From positions 1-8,160 of the forward strand of contig JAJYIC010000102.1 of the NCBI GenBank assembly GCA_021790295.1: a DNA stretch of 8,160 nt. Direction: 5' to 3'. The position numbers were made by a program, and so were the translations under genes. Position 1 is the first letter of the stretch. Every line of letters begins with the position of its first letter. Positions 1 through 6,417 of this stretch are shown one piece after another. The notes beneath the pieces were generated by a model that made no database searches, was not told the DNA's origin, and saw only the letters and a program-made list of their open reading frames with translations. The stretch is from Pseudomonadota bacterium (GTDB lineage Bacteria; Pseudomonadota; Alphaproteobacteria; ATCC43930; CGMCC-115725).

Positions 1-165
1 GAGGCGGAAGCGATCGGCCGGCGCCTCGATTTTCTCTGCCAGGAACTCAACCGCGAAGCCAACACCCTTTGCGCGAAATCGGCCGAGATCGCGCTCACCC
101 GCATCGGCCTTGCCTTGAAGGCCGCCGTCGAGCAGTTCCGCGAGCAGGTGCAAAACATCGAATGA
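1..165 (+). CDS. yicC: YicC family protein, C-terminal end (5' truncated by window)
   Basis: The frame is open from base 1 to TGA 163-165 and gives the last 54 residues of a YicC-type protein (YicC_N / DUF1732 family). The stretch reading GRRLDFLCQELNREANTLC near the start is the hallmark C-terminal signature of the family. It is followed by a helical end with KSAEIALTRIGL and a terminal EQFREQVQNIE, which is also the usual ending. The family has been described as a stress-related endoribonuclease or RNA-binding protein; that role is established knowledge and cannot be judged from this fragment. The gene sits directly upstream of gmk in the same direction, 10 bases apart, which is the common arrangement in Alphaproteobacteria and suggests co-transcription. 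The N-terminal part and any promoter lie outside the window. Confidence 0.93.
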   Translation, partial: EAEAIGRRLDFLCQELNREANTLCAKSAEIALTRIGLALKAAVEQFREQVQNIE

Positions 166-179
166 GCCTATTTTCTTGA
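162..179 (+). promoter_or_regulatory. Five-codon mini-ORF linking yicC stop to gmk start
   Basis: ATGAGCCTATTTTCTTGA encodes M-S-L-F-S. Its ATG (162-164) overlaps the yicC TGA (163-165) as ATGA, and its TGA (177-179) overlaps the putative gmk TTG start (176-178) as TTGA. Two stop/start overlaps in a row could pass ribosomes from yicC to gmk by termination-reinitiation. An alternative is that a T4 run (171-174) inside the mini-ORF allows -1 slippage, or has lost one T. Either would put the ATG in frame with gmk as M-S-L-F-F-L-I-E-R-R-G. The overlaps are seen directly; any function is inference. Confidence 0.3.
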
Positions 180-799
180 TCGAGCGCCGCGGTTTCCTTC
201 TCGTTCTCTCTTCCCCTTCGGGCGCGGGAAAGACGACCATCGCGCGCGGGCTTCTTGCTCGCGACAAGGAACTCGTGTCTTCGGTTTCGGTGACGACGCG
301 GCCGCCGCGCCCACAGGAAATCGAAGGGCGCGACTACCGTTTCATCTCCCGCGCGCGGTTCGACGAGATGGTCGCAAAGGACGAACTTTTGGAACACGCG
401 AGCGTCTTCGGCCATTCTTACGGAACCCCGAAACGGCCGATCGAAGAGGCCCTGGCTTCGGGGCGCGATGTCGTCGCCGATCTCGATTGGCAGGGAACGG
501 AGCAACTGGCGCGCTCTTTGCTGCAAGACCTCGTCTCGGTTTTTATTCTGCCGCCAAGCCGGCAGGCGCTTTTCGAAAGGCTCCAAAAGCGCGGCGAAGA
601 CAGCCCCGAAACCATCGCGCGGAGAATGGCGGGGTCGGCGGAGGAATTGAGTCACTGGACGGAATACCATTACGTCGTCGTCAACCGTTCGATCGAGAAG
701 AGCCTTGTCCAAATCGAAGCGGTGATCGCCGCAGAGCGGGTGCGGCGACAAAGGCAACCCGGTCTCGCATGCTTTGTCGCCGCGCTTTTGCGCGAGTGA
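176..799 (+). CDS. gmk: Guanylate kinase
   Basis: ATP-dependent phosphorylation of GMP to GDP in the cytoplasm, an essential step of guanine nucleotide supply. The 207-residue product has the normal length of bacterial enzymes. The P-loop SSPSGAGKTT is at residues 12-21, with Lys19 contacting phosphate. GMP-site elements follow: TTRPPRP at 40-46, EGRDY at 50-54, ELLEHA at 70-75 and YGTP at 82-85. The strand and Walker-B-like segment DLDWQG is at 102-107, and a lid region rich in arginine (QKRGEDSPETIARRM) lies at 137-151. No ATG or GTG is in frame upstream near the conserved start, so TTG 176 is chosen; homologues usually have a few more residues before the RRG(F/L)LLVLSSPSG block. No strong Shine-Dalgarno is visible, so translation is probably coupled to yicC. 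The gene ends 7 bases before the convergent rsmA stop. Function is near certain; only the start is in doubt. Confidence 0.97.
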   Translation: MIERRGFLLVLSSPSGAGKTTIARGLLARDKELVSSVSVTTRPPRPQEIEGRDYRFISRARFDEMVAKDELLEHASVFGHSYGTPKRPIEEALASGRDVVADLDWQGTEQLARSLLQDLVSVFILPPSRQALFERLQKRGEDSPETIARRMAGSAEELSHWTEYHYVVVNRSIEKSLVQIEAVIAAERVRRQRQPGLACFVAALLRE

Positions 800-829
800 G
801 CGCCTTTCAGGAAAACTTTTCGAAGGCGC
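800..829. other. Inverted repeat at the gmk/rsmA convergent junction
   Basis: GCGCCTT (800-806) is repeated inverted as AAGGCGC (823-829), a perfect 7-bp stem with a 16-base loop. The loop carries the rsmA stop (807-809) and an inner AAAA/TTTT match. Just upstream, inside the last codons of gmk, CGCGC-TTTT-GCGCG (781-794) forms a second perfect 5-bp stem. Neither is followed by a T-tract on either strand, so they do not meet the usual intrinsic-terminator pattern. Because only 7 bases separate the two convergent stop codons, these stems are the only candidate transcript-end structures visible here. Confidence 0.3.
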
Positions 830-1625
830 GGGCAAGGGCGCAGAATTCCTCGACCAAAAGCTCTTCGCCGCGGCGCGTTCCCGCGATCCCGGTCGCTTCG
901 AGAAGCGCTTCGGCGGAAACGCCGAGAGCGCGCAGGCTTTGCCGCAGCATCTTGCGCCGGCGGCCGAAAGCGGCGGCGGTGACGCGTTCGAGAGCGCGTT
1001 TCGAGGCCGGCGCGAGAACGCTTTCTCTAGGGAGAAGAGCGACAACGCTCGATGAAACCCGCGGCGCCGGCACAAAGGCGGAGCCGGGCAGGTCGAAAAG
1101 AAGCCGCGCCTCGCAAAGCCACTGCACGATCACCGAAAGACGGCCGTAAAACGGAGTTCCGGCGGAGGCGACGAGGCGCAAGGCGACCTCGCGCTGGAAC
1201 ATCAAGGTGAGGCTTTCGTATTCGCCGATGCGTTGCAGCCAGAAGAGGAGAAGCCGGGTCGCGATGTTGTAGGGAAGATTGGCGACGATCTTGCGCGGCT
1301 TTTCGCTCAATTCTACGGGATCGAGAGCGAGCGCGTCGCCGCCGATAACGACAAGGCGCCCGCCGGAGGCTTCCGCCAAGGGTTCGAGCGCGGCAAGACA
1401 GCGCGGGTCGCGCTCGATCGCAATGATCCGTTCTGCTCCGGCGGCAAGAAGAGCGCGGGTCAAACCGCCCGGTCCGGGGCCGATCTCGATGACCGTCCTT
1501 TGGTCGAGCGGAAAGGCGGCGCGCGCGATCTTTGCGGCAAGGTTGAGGTCGAAGAGAAAATTCTGGCCGAGGCTCTTTTCGGCGCGGATGCCGTAACGGG
1601 CGACGATTTCGCGCAAAGGCGGCAA
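807..1625 (-). CDS. rsmA: 16S rRNA (adenine1518-N6/adenine1519-N6)-dimethyltransferase RsmA
   Basis: SAM-dependent dimethylation of two adjacent adenines in helix 45 of 16S rRNA, a late step of 30S maturation; the loss-of-function phenotype known for the family is kasugamycin resistance. The 272-residue product matches E. coli RsmA in length. Visible signatures are LGQNFL (19-24), the SAM-binding motif EIGPGPGGLT (47-56), acidic Glu71 in IAIERD, GGDAL (95-99), the catalytic NLPYN (116-120), and the C-terminal FVPAPRVSSSV and FGRRRKMLRQSL blocks. It is the last gene of the minus-strand cluster, 38 bases after pdxA, as in E. coli, but no apaG/apaH follow; gmk converges instead. The start is uncertain. 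TTG 1625 gives MPPLREIVARYG, whereas homologues usually have several residues before PLRE. The frame stays open upstream (A-A-A-K-A-L-P-P-L) without ATG or GTG, and the TTG lies inside a hairpin. Confidence 0.95.
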   Translation of the reverse strand: MPPLREIVARYGIRAEKSLGQNFLFDLNLAAKIARAAFPLDQRTVIEIGPGPGGLTRALLAAGAERIIAIERDPRCLAALEPLAEASGGRLVVIGGDALALDPVELSEKPRKIVANLPYNIATRLLLFWLQRIGEYESLTLMFQREVALRLVASAGTPFYGRLSVIVQWLCEARLLFDLPGSAFVPAPRVSSSVVALLPRESVLAPASKRALERVTAAAFGRRRKMLRQSLRALGVSAEALLEATGIAGTRRGEELLVEEFCALARAFEKFS

Positions 1626-1637
1626 AGCCTTTGCCGC
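1619..1637 (-). promoter_or_regulatory. Perfect hairpin over the rsmA translation start
   Basis: Bases 1619-1637 read GCGGCAAA-GCC-TTTGCCGC, a perfect 8-bp stem with a 3-base loop. In the rsmA transcript the putative UUG start (1625-1623) lies in the 3' arm, and the only purine-rich stretch that could act as a ribosome binding site (AAAGG, 1632-1628) lies in the 5' arm and loop. Two further GC palindromes stand just upstream, GCGGCGCCGC (1636-1645) and GGGGCCCC (1654-1661). Such a structure would hinder independent initiation and favour coupling to translation of pdxA. The stem is seen directly; its regulatory role is inference. Confidence 0.35.
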
Positions 1638-1663
1638 GGCGCCGCAGGGAGGAGGGGCCCCTT

Positions 1664-2665
1664 TCAGGCGCGCGCCAGACGGTTTGCCGCCAGGCGCTCT
1701 GCAAGCCGCAAGGCCGCGATCAGGCTGTCGGGGCGCGCCACCCCTTTGGCGGCGATAGGCAAAGCAGTCCCGTGATCGGGCGAGCTGCGCAGGAAAGGAA
1801 GGCCGAGCGTCACATTCACCCCATTATAGAAATCGAGGGTCTTGAAAGGGATCAAAGCCTGATCGTGATACATGCAAAGGGCCAGATCGTAGAGCGCTCT
1901 TGCTTCGGGATGAAACATGGTATCGGCGGAAAAAGGGCCACGCGCATCGATCCCCTTTTCGCGCAAATGGGCGATCGCCGGCGCGATACGCTCACGTTCT
2001 TCCTCGCCGAGCGTTCCCTCTTCGCCCGCGTGCGGGTTGAGGCCGGCGAGCGCGAGAACCGGCTTGGCGACGGCGAAATCCTCGCGCAAGGCCCGCTCTG
2101 CCGTGGTCCCGGCATGGACGATCGCCTTCGTCGAAAGCGCCTCGATCGCGCGTCGCAAAGGCAGGTGAACGGTTACCGGAACGACCTTGAGCGCGGGGGA
2201 AACGAGCATCATCACCGCGCTCTCGCTGGCCCCCGCAAGCTCTGCGAGATAACCGGTGTGACCCAAATGGCGAAACCCGGCGCGGGTCAGGTTTTCCTTG
2301 TGGATCGGGTTTGTGACGAGGGCGGCGGCGCGGCCTTCGCGAACATCGCGCACGGCGGTGTCGATGGCCTCGATGACGGCGGGCGCGTCTTCGGGATCGG
2401 GCCGGCCGAGATGCGCGCGGGGCCGGCGCAAAAGCGGCGCCACAGGCAAGGCCTCGGCAAAAACCGCAAGAGCCTCCGCGGGCGCCGCGATCGGCCGGAT
2501 CGGCACTTCGAGGGCGAACCCTCGTGCGAGGTTCGAGAGGCGATCGGGATCATCGATGACGTAAAAGGGCGGAACGGAGGATGAGCGGGCAAGCCACGCT
2601 TTGAGGGTGATCTCGCCGCCGATCCCGGCCGGTTCGCCCATGGTCACCGCAAGCGGCAGCGCCAC
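1664..2665 (-). CDS. pdxA: 4-hydroxythreonine-4-phosphate dehydrogenase
   Basis: NAD-dependent oxidation of 4-phosphohydroxy-L-threonine, supplying the amino ketone that PdxJ joins to deoxyxylulose 5-phosphate to make pyridoxine phosphate (vitamin B6, DXP-dependent route), in the cytoplasm. The product is 333 residues; E. coli PdxA is about 329. Landmarks are TMGEPAGIGGE (8-18), VTNPIHK (117-123), and the three metal-binding histidines in GHTGYL (His136), LNPHAGE (His212) and MYHDQ (His267). The substrate/NAD region GVNVTLGLPFLRSSPDHGTA is at 282-301. All catalytic landmarks are intact. GTG 2665 is chosen because it begins just before the conserved TMGEPAGIG block, follows the surA TAG by 5 bases, and has AGGG a few bases upstream. 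The frame stays open far upstream through surA, but that part has no PdxA-like sequence. Expression is probably coupled to surA. Confidence 0.95.
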   Translation of the reverse strand: MALPLAVTMGEPAGIGGEITLKAWLARSSSVPPFYVIDDPDRLSNLARGFALEVPIRPIAAPAEALAVFAEALPVAPLLRRPRAHLGRPDPEDAPAVIEAIDTAVRDVREGRAAALVTNPIHKENLTRAGFRHLGHTGYLAELAGASESAVMMLVSPALKVVPVTVHLPLRRAIEALSTKAIVHAGTTAERALREDFAVAKPVLALAGLNPHAGEEGTLGEEERERIAPAIAHLREKGIDARGPFSADTMFHPEARALYDLALCMYHDQALIPFKTLDFYNGVNVTLGLPFLRSSPDHGTALPIAAKGVARPDSLIAALRLAERLAANRLARA

Positions 2666-2670
2666 CGGCC

Positions 2671-3969
2671 CTATTCCCGCACATCGACAAAGGCGGCGCG
2701 TTGAAGCCGGCGTAGGTAACGCCGCGCCACGAGATCGAGATGCTGGCGGAAGAGCATGTCCGCAACCGCCTTCGCTGTCGGCAGGGTGGTTTTCGGAACG
2801 ATCTTGCGGCACACCATGAGGATCCCGACGCCGTTTTTTTGCAGGATCGGCTTCGAGGGTTTTCCGATCGCCAAAGACATCACCATCCGACGCATCGCCG
2901 GAGCGATCTGGGTGAGGCGGAGCTGGCCCTCGCTCGAAAGCTGGGAGGCCTTTTCCTTGCCGATCTTGAGCATCTGCGGGCAACTCGTGGCGGCGGCGCG
3001 GACGCTTTCGGCCAAGGCGACGGCCGCAGCTTTTGCCGCATCGCTTGCTTGCGGGGGCAAGGCGAAGACGACCTGAACGACATCGAGGATGGTGCCCTGC
3101 TCGCTCGCCGTCGCGCCGGTGCGCCGGTCGAGAACAAGCAGAAGGTAATAGCCGTCGGGGGTGCGCAAAGGCGGCGACAATTCGCCGGGCTGCATCGCCG
3201 CCACCGCCTTGCCGAGTTCGGGAGGAAGCTCTTGCGGGCGAACCCAGCCGATGTCGCCGCCGACCGCGGCGGTCGCAGACTGGGAGAATTGTTGGGCGAT
3301 CGCCGAAAAGCGCGCGCCTTGCCGCATTTGCGCGATAAGGCGCAGCGCCAGTTCGTGGACCTCGCTGTCCTGGCTCGGGTTTTCGACCGGGAGAAAGATT
3401 TCGGCGACCTGGCTTTCGGGCTCGTTGGCGTGCGCTTTGAGGCGCTTCATCGCATGGTCGATCTCTTCTTCGGAGATCGGATTGCCTTCCGCGGCGCGGT
3501 GCTGGACGACTTTGACCCACTCGATCGAAGCGCTGAGCTGATCGACGAGAGCCCCTTTCTCGATCCCGTGCGCCGCGAGGAACTTGACGAGGTCGCCCGC
3601 TTTCATGTGGTTCTGGGTTTCGATCGCGGTGATCGCTTTTCTCAGTTCGGCCTCTGTCGCCTTGATGTGGTGCCGTTTCGCCGCCTGCATTTCGAGCCTT
3701 TCGTCGATCAGGGTGCGCAGGACTTGCGGCGCGAGGCGCTTTTCCATCTGCGGCGTATCGGGGAGGTTCGAAGAGAGGATCACCATCTTGATGCGGGAGG
3801 AAAGATCGTCGTCGGTGATGACCTCATTGTTGACGACGGCGGCGATGCGCGTTTCAAAGGATGGGCCGGAGCCTGCCGCCCCTGCTTCGAGGGAGGGGGT
3901 TCCCGTTGCCGCCTGCGCGACCCCGCCGAGCGCAAGGAAAAGAAAGCCGAAAATGCGAAGCGCCGTCAT
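2671..3969 (-). CDS. surA: SurA-type periplasmic chaperone / peptidyl-prolyl cis-trans isomerase
   Basis: A periplasmic chaperone that binds unfolded outer-membrane proteins and delivers them to the BAM complex. The 432-residue product is close to E. coli SurA (428). Residues 1-20 look like a Sec signal peptide: MTALRIFGFLFLALGGVAQA, with an AQA cleavage motif. The N-terminal chaperone domain spans about 40-165 (AAVVNNEVITDDDL, then LIDERLEMQAAKRHHI). One clear parvulin domain spans about 186-283 (VAEIFLPVE, FSAIAQQFSQS, GGDIGWV, LPPELGKAV, PDGYYLLLVLDRR). Residues about 292-390 look like a second, degenerate parvulin fold that lacks the GGDIGW block. The end (about 397-432, RYLRRLQRAAFVDVRE) matches the C-terminal helix that packs back on the N-domain in SurA. 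ATG 3969 is preceded by GGAGGA. Its position after lptD and before pdxA mirrors E. coli; LptD is a known SurA client. Confidence 0.92.
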   Translation of the reverse strand: MTALRIFGFLFLALGGVAQAATGTPSLEAGAAGSGPSFETRIAAVVNNEVITDDDLSSRIKMVILSSNLPDTPQMEKRLAPQVLRTLIDERLEMQAAKRHHIKATEAELRKAITAIETQNHMKAGDLVKFLAAHGIEKGALVDQLSASIEWVKVVQHRAAEGNPISEEEIDHAMKRLKAHANEPESQVAEIFLPVENPSQDSEVHELALRLIAQMRQGARFSAIAQQFSQSATAAVGGDIGWVRPQELPPELGKAVAAMQPGELSPPLRTPDGYYLLLVLDRRTGATASEQGTILDVVQVVFALPPQASDAAKAAAVALAESVRAAATSCPQMLKIGKEKASQLSSEGQLRLTQIAPAMRRMVMSLAIGKPSKPILQKNGVGILMVCRKIVPKTTLPTAKAVADMLFRQHLDLVARRYLRRLQRAAFVDVRE

Positions 3970-3979
3970 AGACCCCGAA

Positions 3980-3985
3980 TCCTCC
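3980..3985 (-). promoter_or_regulatory. surA ribosome binding site in the lptD-surA spacer
   Basis: GGAGGA on the minus strand, 10 bases before ATG 3969, is the strongest Shine-Dalgarno in the cluster and fixes the surA start. It lies in the 84-base spacer 3970-4053, the only sizeable gap on the minus strand. The rest of the spacer has an A+T-rich patch (about 3995-4008) but no convincing -35/-10 pair. A short AAAGG/CCTTT stem is too weak to call. A separate surA promoter is possible but not shown. Confidence 0.6.
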
Positions 3986-4053
3986 GACGAGCCAAAATAA
4001 AGGAAAGCCTACACCTTTTGCCGAGCGCTGTCTGCTTGGGGGAGAAAGCCCTT

Positions 4054-6417
4054 TTAGGGAATGCCGGCGCCCGAGAACGAGGCGATATTGCCGCCGACCT
4101 CGCCGAGGTTTTTGAAGACGACGCTGAAGAGAACCGATACCCCCGGGGTCACATCGCCGCTGCGGATCCCGGACTGCGTCACCGTGCCGATAAAAGCGAC
4201 GCATTCGTCCTGGTAGATCGCCGACACCGTGGCGTAAAGGCTGGCGCTCGACGATTGCGGCACCGCCACGCCATTGACGAGATTGGTGGCGCTCGTCAGG
4301 TTGAGGGTCTCGCTTCCCTTGAGCGACCAATAGCGCGTAAGCCTTGTCGAAAGGCCGAGCGCCAACTGCTCGCGTTTGCCGAAAAGGACGCTTTGTCCGG
4401 TCATCGGGTTGATCGCAACCTCGCTTTTCGGCTGCGGCGCGATAAGGATGTAATTGGCGCTGAGGCGCAGGTTTTGCGGTCCGGTGGCGAGAGCGAATTC
4501 CTGCGAGCGGTTGTCGAGGGTGCTTTTGTCGAGACGAAAGCGATAGATGAGGTCGAGATAGGAACTGGGCGTCAGGACCACCGCCCCGACGAGGTCCGAG
4601 AAACGGTCTTCGACCCCGGAACCCGCAGGGAAGTACCGGTTTTCCTCGGCCCTGTAGCTTTCCCCGACGAGCAGGCGATAGCTGCCGCCGCGCGCGTCGT
4701 AAAGCCCGAACTTGGTGCCGTAATCGACCCTCTGCCCGGTGTCGAGGAGGTCGTACCCCGGCAGGCGGTCGGCGCGGAAAAGATCGCCCGCGTTGAAATC
4801 GAAAGAGAGACTGTCTTCGTCCGGAATCTTGAAGCTGTTGCCGCTGGAGGGGGCAACATAGGCCGCGGCAATCGGCTCGACGAGAGCGGTCCAGTTGGCG
4901 CCGCGATGGACCAAAGGATAGCGCCATTTGAGCCCGAGTTGCGGGAAGGCGCGTCCGGTGAGGAAATTGCGGCTGACAGGTTCGGTCGGCGGCAATCCGT
5001 TTTGCGAAAAGAAAGCCGAAGGCAGATCGGGGTTCGAGAGGTTGCTCAGATCGCTGATGGAATAAGCGTCGCCGCGCAGGCTTGCGGAAAAGTCGTATTT
5101 CCCGCCGACGCCGTCGATAAAACTCTTCGTCCAGGTCGAACCGAGAGAGACGCGCCGGGTTTGCGTTCCCACCTCGCGCAGGATGTCGAGAAGATTGGCG
5201 TTGAAATGCCAGCGCCCGCCGAAACCGTCGACCGGCGTGTACCAGTCGCGGTTGACGACCGGCAAAACGATGGGCTGCGTCGAATCGCCGATTCCCGGAA
5301 GCAAAGGCTGGAATAGATAGGCGTTGACGTCGGTTGCCGCGCGGCGCTCGAACCCTTGCAGATAGGCGCGGCTGATCATCGTGTCGAGAAACGGCAAGCC
5401 GTAGCCGAAACGCAAAAGATAGGTCTGGTCGGAAACCCGTTCGAGATCGAAGCCGGTGCGCCAGCTGTCGTTCAGATCGAATTCGCCATGCGTATTGATA
5501 TGGCCGCGAAAGCCGCTGCCGACTGTTTGCTCCTCGAAGGCGGTGCCGCGGCTGCTGTAATTGGCGCTGCCGATGGCGTCGATTATGCCGTCGGCAAAGC
5601 GCTCGCGGTATTCGGCGCCGAGCGCGGGCCCGGCTTTGGTCGTCAATTCGGGGATGAGGGTCAGGTCTTCGCTGCGGCCGATCACCCAGTAATAGGGGAT
5701 CGCCGCATGCACCCCGAGAACGTTCGAATCGCCCACCAAAGGCATGAGGAAACCGCTTTTCCGCCGCACCGACGGTTCGGGCATCGACAGATAGGGTGTG
5801 TAAAAGACCGGCCAGCCGCCGATCTCCATCACGGCATTGCGAAATTCGACCAATTTTTGTTTGTGGTCGTCGATGATTTCCTGCGCCTTCAGTTGCCAGA
5901 CGGGCGGGGCGGTCGGATCGCTGCGGCAAAGTTCGCAAGGCGAATAGACCGCGTGGACGAGTTCCGTGTAATTGCCGCCCGAACGGCGCGCGGTGTTTGC
6001 GGCAAGACGCGAGCGGTCGGTGAGAAGCATGCGAACGTTCTTGGCAAAATCGTCATTCATCGAATCCCTGAGTTCCATAAAATCGGCAAAAAGAATCTCT
6101 CCGGTCGGCAAAGAAAGGCTGACATGCCCAGACGCAGAAACCGTATTCGTCCTTTTGTTATAGCTGACCTCGTCTGCCAGAAGCTGGTGGCCGTTTTGGG
6201 CGATATCGACATGGCCTTTGGCGATGACGAGGCCGAGTCGCGAATTGTAGCGAACCTCGTCGGCGCGAAAGATGATGGGTGCCCTGCGCGAGGCGGCCGC
6301 GCCGGCGCCGCCTCCTGCGTCCTGCGCGGCGGCGCGCCCCAATCCGCCGAGGGCGGCGAGCGCCGCAAAAATCGCGGCGAGAAGCCTCTGCCGGACGAGT
6401 AGCGCGCGCGCCGCCAT
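4054..6417 (-). CDS. lptD: LPS-assembly protein LptD (outer-membrane lipopolysaccharide translocon)
   Basis: The outer-membrane beta-barrel that, plugged by lipoprotein LptE, inserts lipopolysaccharide into the outer leaflet. The product is 787 residues; E. coli LptD is 784. A signal peptide covers about 1-31 (LLAAIFAALAALGGLGRAAA), followed by a Gly/Ala-rich linker. The periplasmic LptA-like (OstA) domain runs from about 46 to 118: PIIFRADEVRYNSRLGLVIAKG, LLADEVSYNKRTNTVSASGHV, and GEILFADFMELRD. The rest is the barrel, with typical YSPCELC (158-164), GWPVFYTPYLSMPEP (201-215) and RRKSGFLMPLVG (218-229). Only three cysteines occur: Cys161, Cys164 and Cys739. ATG 6417 is chosen because it precedes the signal peptide, has GGAAG seven bases upstream and overlaps the lptG stop as TGATG. 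The frame extends upstream into lptG, but that extension is not LptD-like. Stop is TAA. Confidence 0.96.
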   Translation of the reverse strand: MAARALLVRQRLLAAIFAALAALGGLGRAAAQDAGGGAGAAASRRAPIIFRADEVRYNSRLGLVIAKGHVDIAQNGHQLLADEVSYNKRTNTVSASGHVSLSLPTGEILFADFMELRDSMNDDFAKNVRMLLTDRSRLAANTARRSGGNYTELVHAVYSPCELCRSDPTAPPVWQLKAQEIIDDHKQKLVEFRNAVMEIGGWPVFYTPYLSMPEPSVRRKSGFLMPLVGDSNVLGVHAAIPYYWVIGRSEDLTLIPELTTKAGPALGAEYRERFADGIIDAIGSANYSSRGTAFEEQTVGSGFRGHINTHGEFDLNDSWRTGFDLERVSDQTYLLRFGYGLPFLDTMISRAYLQGFERRAATDVNAYLFQPLLPGIGDSTQPIVLPVVNRDWYTPVDGFGGRWHFNANLLDILREVGTQTRRVSLGSTWTKSFIDGVGGKYDFSASLRGDAYSISDLSNLSNPDLPSAFFSQNGLPPTEPVSRNFLTGRAFPQLGLKWRYPLVHRGANWTALVEPIAAAYVAPSSGNSFKIPDEDSLSFDFNAGDLFRADRLPGYDLLDTGQRVDYGTKFGLYDARGGSYRLLVGESYRAEENRYFPAGSGVEDRFSDLVGAVVLTPSSYLDLIYRFRLDKSTLDNRSQEFALATGPQNLRLSANYILIAPQPKSEVAINPMTGQSVLFGKREQLALGLSTRLTRYWSLKGSETLNLTSATNLVNGVAVPQSSSASLYATVSAIYQDECVAFIGTVTQSGIRSGDVTPGVSVLFSVVFKNLGEVGGNIASFSGAGIP

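Noticed and set aside
2666..3520. Upstream in-frame extension of pdxA by 285 codons across surA
   Set aside because: The extension has no similarity to PdxA, is composed of out-of-frame surA sequence, and the GTG at 2665 gives the family's normal length.
3970..4053. Possible promoter or terminator in the lptD-surA spacer
   Set aside because: Only a 5-bp AAAGG/CCTTT stem and a short A+T-rich patch are visible; there is no convincing -35/-10 pair or strong stem with T-tract.
2740..5316. Plus-strand open frame of 858 codons antisense to surA and lptD
   Set aside because: It is fully antisense to two well-supported genes, its translation is low-complexity Arg/Gly/Asp/Glu-rich without recognisable domains, and such frames are expected opposite GC-rich genes with strong third-position GC bias.
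3854..5938. Minus-strand frame of 694 codons overlapping lptD in another frame
   Set aside because: The translation is Arg/Pro/Ser-rich and unstructured, a typical out-of-frame shadow of the lptD coding sequence.
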